A DNA stretch of 64,000 nt from Dillenia suffruticosa (GCA_033439265.1 JAVTVX010000017.1:4373001-4437000); one strand, 5' to 3'; positions 12,415 through 25,700 are shown, numbered from the stretch's first letter. Numbers and translations: made by a program. Notes: generated by a model from the letters alone, not told the origin.

Positions 12415-13900
12415 ATGGAGTCCATCGGAGTTTTTCATGACGGTGAGTGGGAATCTTTCAGCAGAATGTTTGCCACTGAAGAGCCCGATTTCATGGTGCA
12501 CTTGCTTGACCACTCTGAAGTTCCTAATCAGAATGATGATGACTTCGGCATTTGCATCCCAACAACTTATTGGCTCCCTCATCAAGCTTGCATCGATATG
12601 ACGGGTCAAGTTGAGGGACTTCATTCTTCTTTGGATACTTTCAGCTCTAACTTTAACTCCCTGCCACAAGAATCTAGTCTTAGTAATGGTTTTATTCCCA
12701 CCGCAAGTCATGAAAGTTTCTTCCTTAGTGCGGCTAATCATCTTAGTTTGCCCCTGGATGTTTCGATGATGGATAACAATAATGCTGTCTTTGATATTCC
12801 CATTGTCCTTGACAATGTTATGGAGGAAAGCATCCACTTGACTGAAGAGATGAGCACTGACAAGCTAGACAAGTTAGATGATGTTGAACCACCGGCTACT
12901 TTTGACGCTGGCAAGCTCAAGAGGAAGTTTGATTGTCCAAAAGAAGAGAACAAGATGAATGCTGACCCCTCTGACACTCCAAATAAGAAATGCCGGGTTT
13001 CGAGAGTAAGTTCAAGAAATTACATGAAAAATAAGAGAAAAGGAAATTGTTGATCCTCATAGAGTTTTGTTATGATTATAAATGCTTTTGTTTGTGATTA
13101 GTTTCATTCCGAAATGCAGACACCTAAATGCAAGAAGAATGTACAGCCAAAGAAGAACCAGAAGCATGCTACTAGCAGCAATGAAGAGGAGACCAATAGC
13201 GGTTCCAATGCGCAAAGTCCTAGTTCTTACAGTTCACAGGATGATTCCAATGCCTCTCAGGAGTTAAACGAAGGGGAAATCTCAAATTCAAAAGGGTCAG
13301 CTGCTCTCAACTTGAATGGCAAAACAAGGGCCAGTAGAGGCTCAGCTACTGATCCCCAAAGCCTCTATGCAAGGGTAATTGACAATTACTTGCTGCTGAA
13401 TTTCTAATGTCTCTGGTGCATTAGAGACCAATTGTGTCGGTTGCCCCTTTCTTAATATTTTCTTATAATCTCACAGAAAAGGAGAGAGAGGATAAATGAG
13501 CGCTTAAGAATCTTGCAGAACCTTGTCCCCAATGGAACAAAGGTAAGCAACCGCATTCTCTTTGAAGTGTCAAATCTTACTGGACTAAGGTGTTTTTATG
13601 TGAAGCCAAGGTTGTACTTGTTTTAAAACTAATCTAGTTGTCCCATGTATGACAGGTTGACATTAGCACAATGCTTGAAGAAGCTGTCCATTATGTCAAA
13701 TTTCTACAGCTCCAGATCAAGGTAAGAAGAAAAGCCATATACTCAAAATATTCTTAATCAAGGTTATTTAGGACTCAGCATTAATGCTAATCTTTTGACT
13801 TTCGCAGCTATTGAGCTCTGATGACCTGTGGATGTATGCACCCATTGCCTATAATGGAATAGGCATTGATCTTGACCTCAAGATCTCCCCAGCCCAATAA
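12415..13900 (+). CDS. Class II RSL bHLH transcription factor (RSL2/RSL4-like)
   Basis: A nuclear basic helix-loop-helix factor of group VIIIc. Class II RSL proteins act downstream of RHD6 and drive root-hair elongation. Exons are 12415-13005, 13120-13374 (or starting at 13102), 13477-13542, 13656-13721 and 13808-13900, giving 356 residues (362 with the earlier acceptor). The basic region [10 protein letters not shown] starts at about residue 283, followed by helix-loop-helix [13 protein letters not shown] and [15 protein letters not shown]. The upstream [16 protein letters not shown] block and the downstream [15 protein letters not shown] block are the family signature. The N-terminal half is acidic and poorly conserved. 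The start is the first in-frame ATG after the TATA box. Length is nearer RSL2, whereas gene neighbours point to the RSL4 locus. Confidence 0.93.
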
Positions 13901-15239
13901 TCTGAGGACATTTATGTGGGATTTTGTACCATTCATATACTGAAATTCATGGAGATGAATAACTGTATTCCCTTTGCTAACCTGTAACTAATAATATATA
14001 TATACCATTCTCAATCATGAGGAGAATTCTCATGTATCATTTGATCATTCACATATATGTAACATAATTTCTAGTTTCTCTGTACCTGCTTGGAATCAGG
14101 AAACTGTGTATTCTCAGTTGTCTGAACTCTCCATCTAGTATAACAAGCATTAATTAGCGCATGTGTCTGAGAAAGGAAACATGCTCTTCCCCACAAGGTG
14201 ATGGGGGAAAATGTTCATCAAATCCAATGTCTCCAGAAAGCCAAGTTGATGATTGAGTTGAGACTATTATTTTAATCCTTGCAAGTGTACTAGACTAACA
14301 CAGTGTCACATGCATCTATAAGTTCCTTAATAACTGGGACAAGCAGACAATGTGCAGCGGTATAAGATGCAGGGTTGTAAGAGGGGAGAGACATAATACG
14401 GCAAGCCAGATTAGGTTCATCGTATAGCCTGGATCATTAATGATGTTTTTGTTTAGTATTTTGTTAAATATCGGTGCACTCTTTATAAGAAACAAATGGA
14501 TCCCAACTTTCAAGGAGTCTCCCCTCCTAGGAGTATAATTCTCAAGGCTCTCACATGTGACCTATGGTAGTGCGCGTGATCCCCGTTCACCATTGAACCA
14601 GATCTGGTGGAACCAGCATTCTTAGTTCCAAGAAAACATGAACCTTAAGTGAAACTGTTTGTATAGTTCGTGTAAAGGATCTAGTCTTATTATTATTATT
14701 ATTATTATTATTTTGAAGAGTTAGTCCTTTGATTATGAAAGGAGAGATGGTGAAATAATTTTTTATCACAGATTGAAACTGAAATTGATGAGATCTCCTC
14801 CAATACGATCCCTCTTTTGATTATATATATATACTTTTTTTTTAAAAGAAAAAATTCCGCAAATTGTTTTGAACATTCTCTGAGATCTCAGCGACCTCTC
14901 TTTCAATCAAAGGTCGTCAATCGATACCTACAAGATTGCAAACTCATCTTTTATGGATCTAATATTAAATCCTCAGTTTCAATTAAGATCTCCTCTTCAA
15001 TTCTCAAATTTTCAAAATTGTATACTCTCATATCTGAATCAAATATCTTCAAGATCTGAGACTCTCAAACCATTGGAAAAGTCAAACTTGAAAATCAAAG
15101 ATTAAAACAAGGGAATGTTTAGAGAGGGAAGATCGAAAGAGATGAGGGATAGCGAGAGAATCAAGATGAAAGGAAATGAATTTTTTAAGATACTGTTTTT
15201 AAGAAGAAAATTGGTTCCGGTCGTTCAAGAAGGAACCAC

Positions 15240-15272
<33 letters not shown>

Positions 15273-17072
15273 CTATGATTGCCGCTGCCGCATACTTGAA
15301 ATCGGTCCATCTAATGGGGCTTTCATTGTTCGAACAATAGAGCTGGATCGGCTCGAATGATGATCTGGGCCAAGGGCCTGCGCTATCTCTCGGTCTAGAA
15401 CCGGTTAATTCCCTAAACCTTACCCGATCCAAATTCTATTTGCATTTTTGGAGTTGGCTAGCTTGTTTGGTCTTCGAATTAGGGAGGGGTGAAGCCGTAA
15501 GTTCGGAACCGAAGAGCAAATTCCAGATTAGCGGGGTCAATTCATTCTTCCTACCTGGATTTTCTGTTTCGAGTTAGTTTACGATTGACTAAACGAAAAA
15601 AATTGTCGGTTGAATCTGTTTTCCCGTTAACTTCATCAAATCGAAGGAATTATATTTGTGTTTAATGCGCTTTGATCGGCTTCGGGTTTGAATCATCTGT
15701 GATGATTTTTGTTAATTTTTCCTTATTATTATTTTTTTTGTGGTGCCTTGCACTTGGTTCATCGTTTTATATTTAAAATTTTATTCTGACTAATACCGAC
15801 TGAAATCCCTCTTTGAGATAGAACTCTCACGTAGTCAGATTAGTTTTCAAGATTTGAATCGAAGATCATTTATCAGGGACCAAGCGACCTGGACCGACCA
15901 ATGGTTGATTTTTTTTTCCCCAACGCAAACAAACTAGCCAAGTTGATGTGATTATTTTTTCCCCCAAAAAAAACTGATTTTTTTGGACACAAAAGTAGTG
16001 TCCATTAAGGGTTTCCATTAATTTCTTTGATGTGATTATTTTTCCTTATTATACTCTGGCGTTTAATGATTATTGTTTAAAATAATTCAAGGTGAGAATC
16101 AGGAGCTTGCTTAGGATCAATTTTCATATTGGGTATGCCAAATGCATCATTTCTTGGTTCCCCCGGGGGGGAAGGAGGGGTCGGTGTTTCCCTGAGTTCA
16201 TGTGTAGGGGAAAAACCTGACAGTGATTTTTCGTATAGAAGAGACGAATTCTTAACAATCATTTGAGTAGTCTATTCTAGTATTTGATTTTCCCCCTTTT
16301 AATTAGGTGTTAGGAATATATATCTCTGGTTGATGATTGTATGCTTAGGAACCTAGGCGATAAATGGGACTTCGTTTAAAATTATGGATATTTTGACGAT
16401 TGGCTTTAGCTCTTTTGTGCGCGAGACATTTCATCTCAACATCGTCTTTTTCTTGAGAAATGAATGACTCATGAAAAAAAGGATCATCATAATTTGGAAA
16501 AAAGATAAGGATTGAAGATTTCTAAGTTCTTTATAAATGTTGAAAACAAAAGGTGCATATTCCGACATGCATTCGAATTTTTGTGTCCCATGTCTAACTA
16601 TTATTACATTGCACCTCTTTTATTGGCCATCTCGTGTACTTTCGGAAGTGTTGCTCTAAGGCATAAGGAACTGCTATGCGGTGAGCATTTTTTATTTCTT
16701 ATTTTTTTTTGCTTCGCATAGTTCTATCACCATAAAAAAAAAAAAAAAAAAAAAAAAACAAATAAATCGAATATGGAAGAACCAGCTCATGAAAACCCCT
16801 CATTGGACTCTGTGTAGCGAAGGCCGGCTGAAGGCAGATTCTGATTTTTTTGTGGTATGGTGGGGAAATAATCACATCAAAGAAAGTATCATTCTCTCCC
16901 TGTTAGGCTAAGTTTTCAATAAAACCAAACTCAGTTTTTGGCTTAAATGTGTATCCCTTGAATTCATCAGCGATTGTGAGATCTTCTTTGAATAAGATGA
17001 CAGTGAAACTGGAAAGGAAAAGGATTTTGTAAGGGTATACCTGAAGCCTGTTTCTTCTAAATTTGTTCTACT
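13901..17072. other. Intergenic stretch after the RSL gene
   Basis: The first few hundred bases are the RSL 3' region. The remainder carries a TTA repeat at about 14687-14714, A-runs at about 15240-15268 and 16734-16758, and a C5G7 run at 16160-16171. Translations are short or dominated by poly-Lys or poly-Phe from the A/T runs. I see no gene. Confidence 0.55.
14687..14714 (+). repeat. (TTA)n microsatellite
   Basis: Trinucleotide TTA/ATT run of about nine units. Confidence 0.9.
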
Positions 17073-18203
17073 CTAGGCATACCCACAGCGGGTTTGGAGG
17101 AAAGTGAGATATAGCGGTACAGTCGCAGCTATTGTTGAATTGCTTGCCCATGGGTTGTTGAAGCAGTCATGTGTCAATCTTGGCCTTACACTTTTTAAGC
17201 TGTCATTGCAACGACAGTTGATCTCCCATACCAATTGTATGCAAATAAGATTCATCCTTATCCCGTGCCACCTCTTTGCAAACCTTGTTAATGAGATTAG
17301 CTACTTCTTTGTTGCTTCCAAGTGTATGCTGGATGAACCCTGCATAATAGAGAAGTCGTACATCCTTGGCCGAGCTGATTAGCCCATATAGAAAGAACAA
17401 ATATGTTGCCACATCTGGTTCGCAATCTTCATGGCACTGTTCAAAGGCTATCATGTTAGTGAAATAGAGTGCCTCTGTAGTCATCAATATACGGAGGAGG
17501 GATCTTGAGTACCCCTCTCCTGAAGCTCAACTCCAACGGCCTGCAATCTTCTTTTATTTTAAGCTTCACACTTGACTCCATAAGTTATTTTGTGGAACGA
17601 AATTTGTGGGGCTCATGTCCTCTTGTTGCCGTCCTTGGAAGGATGGTGGTGCGGAAAAGATCTAGAAAGTGCTTTGCTTGACCTTCTTGTGTCGCTGAAA
17701 TACTGATTTTCACTTTTTTCAGCTCTCGAGACATTAGAGGGTTAAAGAAGTACAGGGCTGGTTGTTCCAGAATGAGGTTTAATGACCTAGAGCTGCCACC
17801 AGTCAACTCACTCAATTTGCTCATTACAAACAATGGAAGCTGATTTTCGGGCATGATTACGCATGATGGATGATAGGTAGCGCCCACCTTCTGATATAGG
17901 TGGACTTTTGGGGGCTCGACCCTATTAATTAATTCCCTTAAGAGTAGCAGCTTCAGAGTGTGCAAGAAACTCCTTGCGGCCAACAGGTCCTTTGCCAGTG
18001 TTGCCACCACCCATATCATCATTACCACCTCCGTTGCCCGACATGCCACCGCTGGTAACCCCCATCTCCTCCTCCCTTGCCTCAGTCTCTTCCTCCTTTT
18101 TTTCGCCCTCCACCTTGTTCTCCCCCTCCAGTTCCACCTGTTGTTGAGTCCTCCAGTTTGGATGGTTCTGGACAGACTCTGCAATACCAGTGGCAGGGGG
18201 CAT
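17073..18203 (-). pseudogene. Decayed DUF247 (UPF0481) gene
   Basis: On the minus strand, pieces in different frames line up, in order, with the middle and end of a DUF247 protein. About 17925-18203 is a charged, glycine-rich leader. The block MPENQLPLFVMSKL follows, then KHFLDLFRTTILP. An in-frame TAA at 17585-17587 interrupts the chain before GVLKIPP-type sequence. A frameshift near 17460 precedes NMIAFEQCHEDCEP, and a second frameshift near 17203 precedes the C-terminal membrane-anchor region with FNNPWAS and LTFLQT. The usual N-terminal portion of DUF247 (IYRVP and IGPLHHG blocks) is not found. DUF247 proteins are single-pass plant membrane proteins of mostly unknown role; some take part in grass self-incompatibility. 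With at least three lesions and a missing N-terminus it is very unlikely to be functional. Confidence 0.8.
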
Positions 18204-19500
18204 TTTGTAAACTGGGGTTCGTTAGTGTTCTATATATGCACATTGAGCAGATTCTGATATTTGCAAGTACTCGAATCCAATTTCTGAACTTGCAGAGTAA
18301 GGACTTCATTTGAATTTTGCCTGCACTAAGTGATTTATTTGTACAAAACCTCTGGCTGATAGTTATCTCATCCTGAATACAGATGACCTATTAAACTGGA
18401 CATGACAAAACGCACAGATTTTCGGCATGTGAAATCAACCCTTTTAGCTCCCCACCGAATGGGGTAAGTCATCTAAATAGTCAATTTATTACCTCATTTC
18501 TTCATTGTCTTCTACCACTACAACTATAAACAATGGCTTATTTTACGCTCTGTTTTTTTTGAGTTTAAACTTATTAAAATAATTCTGATAAGCTCTCGCA
18601 TGTAGACTTTCCATTTTTCCGGTGCTTGCTTCCGTGGACATCTGAATTTCTATTTTTCCCGTTTCTTTAATATTCACATTTCTGATTCCCACTGAATTAT
18701 GAAATCATTGTGGTGAAATAGGAAGTTTCGCAAGAAATTTGAAAGAATGAAAAGGTAATTTCACCCGAGAAGAAGATGAAAAAGCAATAGTGAGAGTGAC
18801 AATACTATAATCTTTTCCTGCTTTCCTGAAATAGTAGACTGAGGAGGCGATCAAAATCACTATCATGTTTGTCGAGCCGAGTTAGAGTAAATGTTTGTGT
18901 GAGGTTGAGACTTAAGAGCTTGGCTTTGCTTTGCTTCGTGACTAAATTTACACAAACTGCAGTTCAGTTATTTTCGAGCACAGACATCCTGAAAGGGGCC
19001 GGGCTTTTAAATTTCTGATTTCAATTGTTTTTGTTGTTTTAGAGGTCGAAAAAGCCTAAACAAGAAACATAAAGAATTACTTTGCTTTTCGCTAGTTTTC
19101 TTTTATCTTAATACACGGCGTTATCTTTTTAATAAACAGGTGGACAATATTCTGCAATGATACCATTTGAATAGGATGTTTCACAAGAAGAGTGAAAAAA
19201 TAATTTCACCTGAGGAGAAATAAAAAGGCAATAGTGACAGTGAGAACACAAAAATCTTTACCTTCTCGCTTGAAATTTTTAATTTTAAATTCGTAGATTT
19301 TTATAAATTACAATTTGTTATTAATATTTGCCTATTTGTTAGTTTTCATAATGCTTAAGGGGTATATCACACATGCGTATCGTTTGTCATTTGTTTGCAT
19401 AATAATTCTATTTGCATGTTGGTCCCTACGGGAGATTAGACATTGAGACAGAGATGTGGCTTTTTGATAATTAATTGAGTATTACGCAAAAATCACAACA
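18204..19500. other. Intergenic stretch before the initiator tRNA
   Basis: No gene is supported. It carries two diverged copies of a roughly 105 bp segment at about 18715-18830 and 19171-19275. Confidence 0.5.
18715..19275 (+). repeat. Diverged direct repeat pair about 450 bp apart
   Basis: Segments at about 18715-18830 and 19171-19275 share, in the same order, AATAGGA-GTTTC-CAAGAA, TAATTTCACC-GAG, AAAAAG-CAATAGTGA and AATCTTT-CCT. They are moderately diverged and separated by unrelated sequence. Neither copy contains an open frame. Confidence 0.6.
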
Positions 19501-19572
19501 ATCAGAGTGGCGCAGCGGAAGCGTGGTGGGCCCATAACCCACAGGTCCCAGGATCGAAACCTGGCTCTGATA
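19501..19572 (+). tRNA. Initiator tRNA-Met (CAT)
   Basis: A 72 nt tRNA that folds fully. The acceptor stem pairs ATCAGAG with CTCTGAT, with discriminator A. The anticodon stem is GTGGG/CCCAC with loop CCCATAA (anticodon CAT). The T arm is CCAGG/CCTGG around ATCGAAA. The A1:U72 pair, three consecutive G:C pairs in the anticodon stem, and an A in place of the usual first T of the T loop are hallmarks of the eukaryotic initiator rather than the elongator. The internal A and B boxes are intact, so it should be transcribed by RNA polymerase III. It ends 216 bases before the ATG of the next gene on the same strand. Confidence 0.97.
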
Positions 19573-19713
19573 GGAGTAGCTTCTTACACTAACCATTTTC
19601 TCTTATTTATTTATTTATTTTTCTTATTTTTCCTTCCCTTTCTTAACTCGTAAAAATTTATGCGTGCAGTTATGTATAAATTCGATTGCATCCCTTCTTC
19701 ACAATCATCTCAT

Positions 19714-19716
<3 letters not shown>

Positions 19717-19745
<29 letters not shown>
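19717..19745 (+). repeat. (CT)n microsatellite in the CUE gene leader
   Basis: CT run located 44 bases before the start codon at 19789, within the likely 5' leader. Confidence 0.9.
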
Positions 19746-19748
<3 letters not shown>

Positions 19749-19788
19749 CCTTAACCTAAAAACCTGAGGAGAACCCCACAGGCCGACC

Positions 19789-22700
19789 ATGTCGAATCGA
19801 TTCCCTCACTCACACAACAACAGGCAACAAGACAGCAACCACAGAGGTTTTGCCAACAAAACCCAAAAGAAATTCGTCCCCAAAACCCAAAGCTATGTCC
19901 CAAGAGAACCCAATTCCAATCCAAATCCCACACTCACTACCTCTCTTCGGCAAACACTTTCCAAGCAATCGGAGTCGCCGTCCGCCGCCGCAGTCGCAGC
20001 AACTTCCGCCAGCGGTGGAGGCGACGCCGGTGGTTTGACAAGATGTGTGAAATTAAGTGACAAAGGAGAATCGGTTTCGAATAGGACCAAAGGTACAGGC
20101 AATTTCGTGAACTACTTGCCGCAGGATGAAGCAGTTGCGAGTGGTCTTAGTGCCGAGGAAGGTGCTTTGAATCCTCTGGAGTCTCAGCGTGTTGTTGATC
20201 TTCTGAACAGAGAGTTATCCAGATTGCTCAAGCTGAAGCCCAGAGAATTTTGGAAAGAAGGTAATACAATCTCTCTCTCTCTCTCTAATGCATTTACTTC
20301 TCTGCAGTATTTAGAATTTAGGGTTTTGTTAGTTTCAATTTTGAAGTAATTGCCGCATGGCATCTATTTCTTGCTTAGGATTTTGTTAGTTGGCAATGTT
20401 TATTGAGACAGGATTAGGATCGGTAGGAACATTAGTATGCGATCAGAGTAGCTCTCCCGACTAATAGGGTCCTTCTTCCGACCTGAACAAATTATTGAGG
20501 TTTCTCCGGTTGTTTTACTATAAGCACATCTTGCTTAGTGGGAAAGTATTACTAAAGGTATTTCCATGTGATTCGCGCTTTTACTGCAATTTCAAGGGCA
20601 TCTTAGTTTAGTGGGAAAGTATTACTACAGGTATTTTCATATGCGCGCTTATTTCAAAATCTTTATCAGATACATGTTGGATACGCCACTCGCATAAAGC
20701 CTGCAATTTGCATTGATCACTCTATGTGGCGTATTTAATCTTTATTATTTTTCAAATATCAGATTCTTTAAGGATACTTGGTTTGTATATTCTTTAATAG
20801 CATTAAACTAATATGTTTAAAATACTCTTTATGATGCAATATGTAAATTAGCATTAGGACATCATGCTTTTTTCTAATGATAAACAAATTATACCAGCTT
20901 CTCTCCCTGATACTCAAAATTCGTACCTCTCAAATCCTACTGTACTGAATGTTATAGTATCTTGACGTTTCCTATATAGCTTCATGATAACAAGGAAATT
21001 TGACAAATGCATGCCAACGTGCAACTCCAACTTTTTCTCGGTATTCCTAATATGCATTTACCAAGATTCGAAGATTCTTTCTATTAAGAGTTAAGACGGT
21101 ATATACCAAATGTTTCTATATTTTAGAAGTTTCTTGCGATCTTTGAGTTAAAAGGAATATTTTATAAGTAATCACTTGTGCTTGCTACTGAGTTAGACAA
21201 ATCTAATAGGAAAATCAAAATGACGTTATTCTGTTGCCATTCTTGTCATGTTGTGCTTCTTAATTTATTTAGTTTTGATGATCACTTTCAAGTCTAACTT
21301 TGCATAATATTGACACCTTTTATTGTTTCTTTCCCCCTTCCCAGTGGGTAGGGATGCCTCTTTGCATGATTTTCTGGACAGCTTCCTTAAATTTAGGAGC
21401 AGATGGTATGATTTTCCTCATCGTGGAGCCAAGGGAATAGTGGCAGGGGTCATTGTCGGAGAGACTGAGCTAAGCCGCCGTGTATTTATGGTGTTATATC
21501 GCATGTGAGTTTTTAAATTCTACATATTAAATTTTTTTTTCTCATATGCCTAGCATGCATAAATGACTTTTAAAAAAAAAAAAAATTGGGATGCATTTTT
21601 TTTGTTCTAGATCCTGCAATAGGGACCCCGGTGCTCGGGCCAGCGATAGCCTTAGCTCAAGAGATCATGCAGGTGTGTTATCTTGTTCTTCACTGGCTAT
21701 TTGTGCTTTTAAACTTGAAATTGACACTCTTTGGTCCGCTGTTTTCATATTTTGTAAGTGGTTTTGGAGTTCTTGATTTGAGAATGATTTTAAAGTTAGA
21801 AGATGTGCTGAATAAATCTACTCACTAATTCCTGTATGTTAGAATGTCCCTGCTGACATCTCCAAAGAATTCCACAACTGTTCTCCTCGAGTTGTACTTG
21901 ACACTAAATTCAGTTTTAACTTCATAGACCTTGAAGTCTAAAAGATTATAGTTAAATTGAGGCTTGATTGAAAGGAATATATATATTATTTCATGGATAT
22001 CCCATCCCTCTGCCACATTCATTCAACCAGACCATCCTTCACTTTTTCCGCCCTCTTCTTTTTCCGCTTTTGGATGGGAGAAGGGAAGGGGTATTCTGTT
22101 AGTGAAATTGCTTGAATTTTCTTATTGTTTTGTATGGATGTAAATGAACTGCCATTATCATTTCATGCCTCGCATCTTATTTTGTTTGTCTCTGTGTGTG
22201 TTATTATTTCTTAACAAGTCCCTGATGGAGCTTGGTGATATCAGGTGGTCTTATTTACTTATGAAGAATATCATGATGAAAGTTTTCTCCGGATGCATTG
22301 TTGTTCACAAATTCCACATGTAGTCCTTTTGCAGGAAAAGAATCTGCTCGACTTGCCTAAACTTTTGGATATATGTGCCTTGTATGGTCGCGAGAATGAA
22401 GAATTAACTAGAAAACTGGTACGACTTGATGAACTGAAAGCTACTATAAGTTTTTTTTTTCCTTATATATATAATTTTCTAAAGCATCAACCCATCTCAT
22501 AATTCATTTTGATCTAATATTTCCAATTTGTCCATGGAGTTTAAGTAAGATTTTGCATGAAAAATATCCCAGCCATGAGACGCTTGTTATTAGATGTGTA
22601 GTTCAGTAGAAGCAATTAACCCATGTTAAATGAAAGCTTTCATTAGTTGAACCTTTTTTATTCTGCTTGCAGCAGAATCATTAAAGTGATCTTCATCTGC

Positions 22701-25700
22701 TGTTCAAATGTCATTCTATTGTCTTTGCATAGGAGAAACAGTTCAAGTGCATAATTTCTCCCTTTTTCTTTATTATCTTACAGGTTTTGAATGCTTTGCA
22801 AGCCCAACCTTGGCTCCATGATAACATAACTGCAGTTGTGTCTCATTTCCTGAGCATTGCCCATAGAATGCAGGAACGGTGCAGCTCATTATTAGAGGTA
22901 CACTTCTGCACTAGGATCCTTCCAGCAATTTACTCATCTTGTAGATAGATTCTGATTTATGATCTCAGAGGTGGTATTTCCTGATTAGGATTGCATTGTG
23001 ATTTTGAAGATTATGATTAATATGCCAGTTGGTTGACTTGTTACTTATTAGCCTTTTGCTGTTTCCCATGTGGCTATTTTAGAAGCAGATGACAGAGTCG
23101 TGATTAATTTATTATGTGCCAATGTTACTCCCTTTTTTTCCCTCTCTTTTATATTGGTCTCTCAAATAGCCGACCCTAAAATTTGGGATTAAGGCTCTGT
23201 TTTTTTTTGTTGTTGTTGACGTCGTCTTAAGTCTCCATCGTTTTGGTTGTTTATGCAATTTGTTTCTGCTTGGATGAAGAGAAATTTTGTATTGGTACTG
23301 CTTGATAGTTGAGAAACAAGAAGATATATAGCCATTTTCATTTGTCTAGATGGCTTGTGTGTCTAAGATTTTGTGTTTATGCCTGACACCATTTATGTCT
23401 TCACACATGAGTTGCATATTGAACGACCAAAAGTACATCCCCCCCCCCCCAATAATATGCCTTTAAGAGCTGTGTAGATGTAAAACGATGAAATTTAGTT
23501 TCAAATTTAATGCGAGTGATTACGTTATTTCACGCCACATGTTTTTCAAAAGCTATGGTCCATAAATGTTTTAAAGTTGTTTCCAAGCATAAACAGTTGA
23601 GGTGTTTTTATTGAACCAAGGAATTTGAGCATATAGTTTATTTGTGCGTATGGCCTCCTGTACTCCAAGGGTTGAGAAGTTTGATGATCGTTGGAGTTTG
23701 AAAATGGAATGGAAGGTTGAAAAAATTTTGGTTGATGCTTGATCTCACTTTCGCCTTTAAGGTTGTGAAATTATTGATTTCTGAGCTTCAGCAATTATTG
23801 TTGTTTTTTGTCCATGATGTGTTTGAAAAGTCTCTTTTTGCAGTATTATTGCACATCCTTATATAGGTGGTGTTAGGTTCCACACTTTGAGAATTTTAGA
23901 CTCTCTTATTATTGAGGTGTATTGCAGATTCTGTTGTCTTCTGGTGGCCTTAAAGACCATGGATCCACTCAGCTTCATGTTGATCTTTTAGAGGTGAACT
24001 ATTCTCTAGTTTTTCATAGAGTAGTACCAGACAGCTCTTTATTGCTCTTCAGGCTTTGCCTGTTGAATTAAAACATCTCCTAGCATTACTGGCAACAGTG
24101 ATATCTTGGAGATAACATTCCTTTGCTCTCATGGTTGACAAATTACCCTCAGTTTAAATCTTTGCAGATGACATAAAAGGAAAGAATTAATATGATATGA
24201 TTTTTGCAACCTATCATGTCATGTGGAAGGCTTGTTATTTTTGAGTTAACAGAAAAAAGTAATTTGACAATATTTTTTAATAGATGGCACATTCATTTAC
24301 CCTTGTACTATTGTCTAATAATCATTTCTTCTCCATTGTAGGTGATGGACTTCATTAATGATGCAATTGTTACAATGGATGCTTTTACTACTGTCTACAA
24401 ACCTGCCGCTCTGTTACTGTCTTTTCCTGTTGAATTAAGGTATCAATTAAACTGCTACGAGTGAATGGATGGTGGGATCTTAGGCAATTTTGTAGTTGTA
24501 TAGATTGTGCCAAAAGAGAGATACAATTCTGACATCACTAATGCAAGAATATTATGAAAACACTACTTGGACAAGCTGTATCGTTGGCTATGAGATCCTG
24601 GTTCGAATATTGAAGCAAACTTCATTCAGTTGATTGTATGAATTGTTACTTGAAATTGCTGTAATAGATTCAGTACACATTCATTCTCCTCCTTTCTCCT
24701 TTTTCCTACTTGCAAGATCTTGTGCAAGGTTTCTGATTCCAGATTCCTCTCTTGACAGTTTTGGCAATGAGGAACTACTTTCCACCCTTGTAAAGATGCA
24801 TGATTTGTTGATACCATCACTGCAACGGGGTTTTAGATGCATTGTTACTACTATTGGAGATGGATCTCTTGCTGAAATGCTCCCAAATATTGCTATCAGC
24901 CTGAAAATGTTGTCAATGAGAATTGTCAATTTTGGCTGGAAGTTATTGGATGCCTGCTATCTGAGTGATGAGGTGTTTGAAAGTGGGATTTTCATTCCGG
25001 CTGCAACAAAGATGTTTCCGGCCACTGTAGAGGATCCTGTTATACGGGCAGATATCTTGGTCCAAACTTTTAGGGAGCTCAATGTTATTTCAAGAGATTC
25101 TCTGGAGAACCAAAACTGGGGAACATTTCTTCAAAATGTTGAAAAGAATCATACAATATTGGATAGGCTCGACTTTCTGCGAAATGCTGGTAAACTTTTA
25201 AACCTTGTAAACTGCATCTTTTCTTATAGTGATGGTAATCCCGGTCAACTAAAATACATTCCAAATGTTTTACAATTATTCTTGATTCTTGTCCTTATTC
25301 ATGCAGGATGGATTTTGATGGATGATGAACAATTCCAGTACTTGTCGGGAATAATGGTGCATCCTGATAAAGCTAATGGGCAGCAGCCCCATAGACCTGC
25401 CTCAGTAGTGACCAGTACTATGCAGGTGGAAGAAAATGCTGCGATTATTGAATCCAAAATCACTCAAATCAAAGATCTTTTCCCCAACTATGGTAAAGGA
25501 TTCTTGCATGCTTGTCTTGAAGCCTACAACCAGAGCCCAGAAGAGGTGATTCAGAGGATTCTTGAGGGAACTCTCCATGAAGATCTGCTGTCTCTAGATA
25601 CTTCAGAAGAAAATATACCACCAGCAAATTCTGCTTCAGTGGGTAGGAATGATAAAGGGAAAGGGAAACTAATTGAATCTGTGGCCTGCCGTCCTGCAGA

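Noticed and set aside
12355..12837. 160-codon minus-strand frame opposite RSL exon 1
   Set aside because: It is a shadow of the bHLH coding sequence on the other strand, with no recognisable domain.
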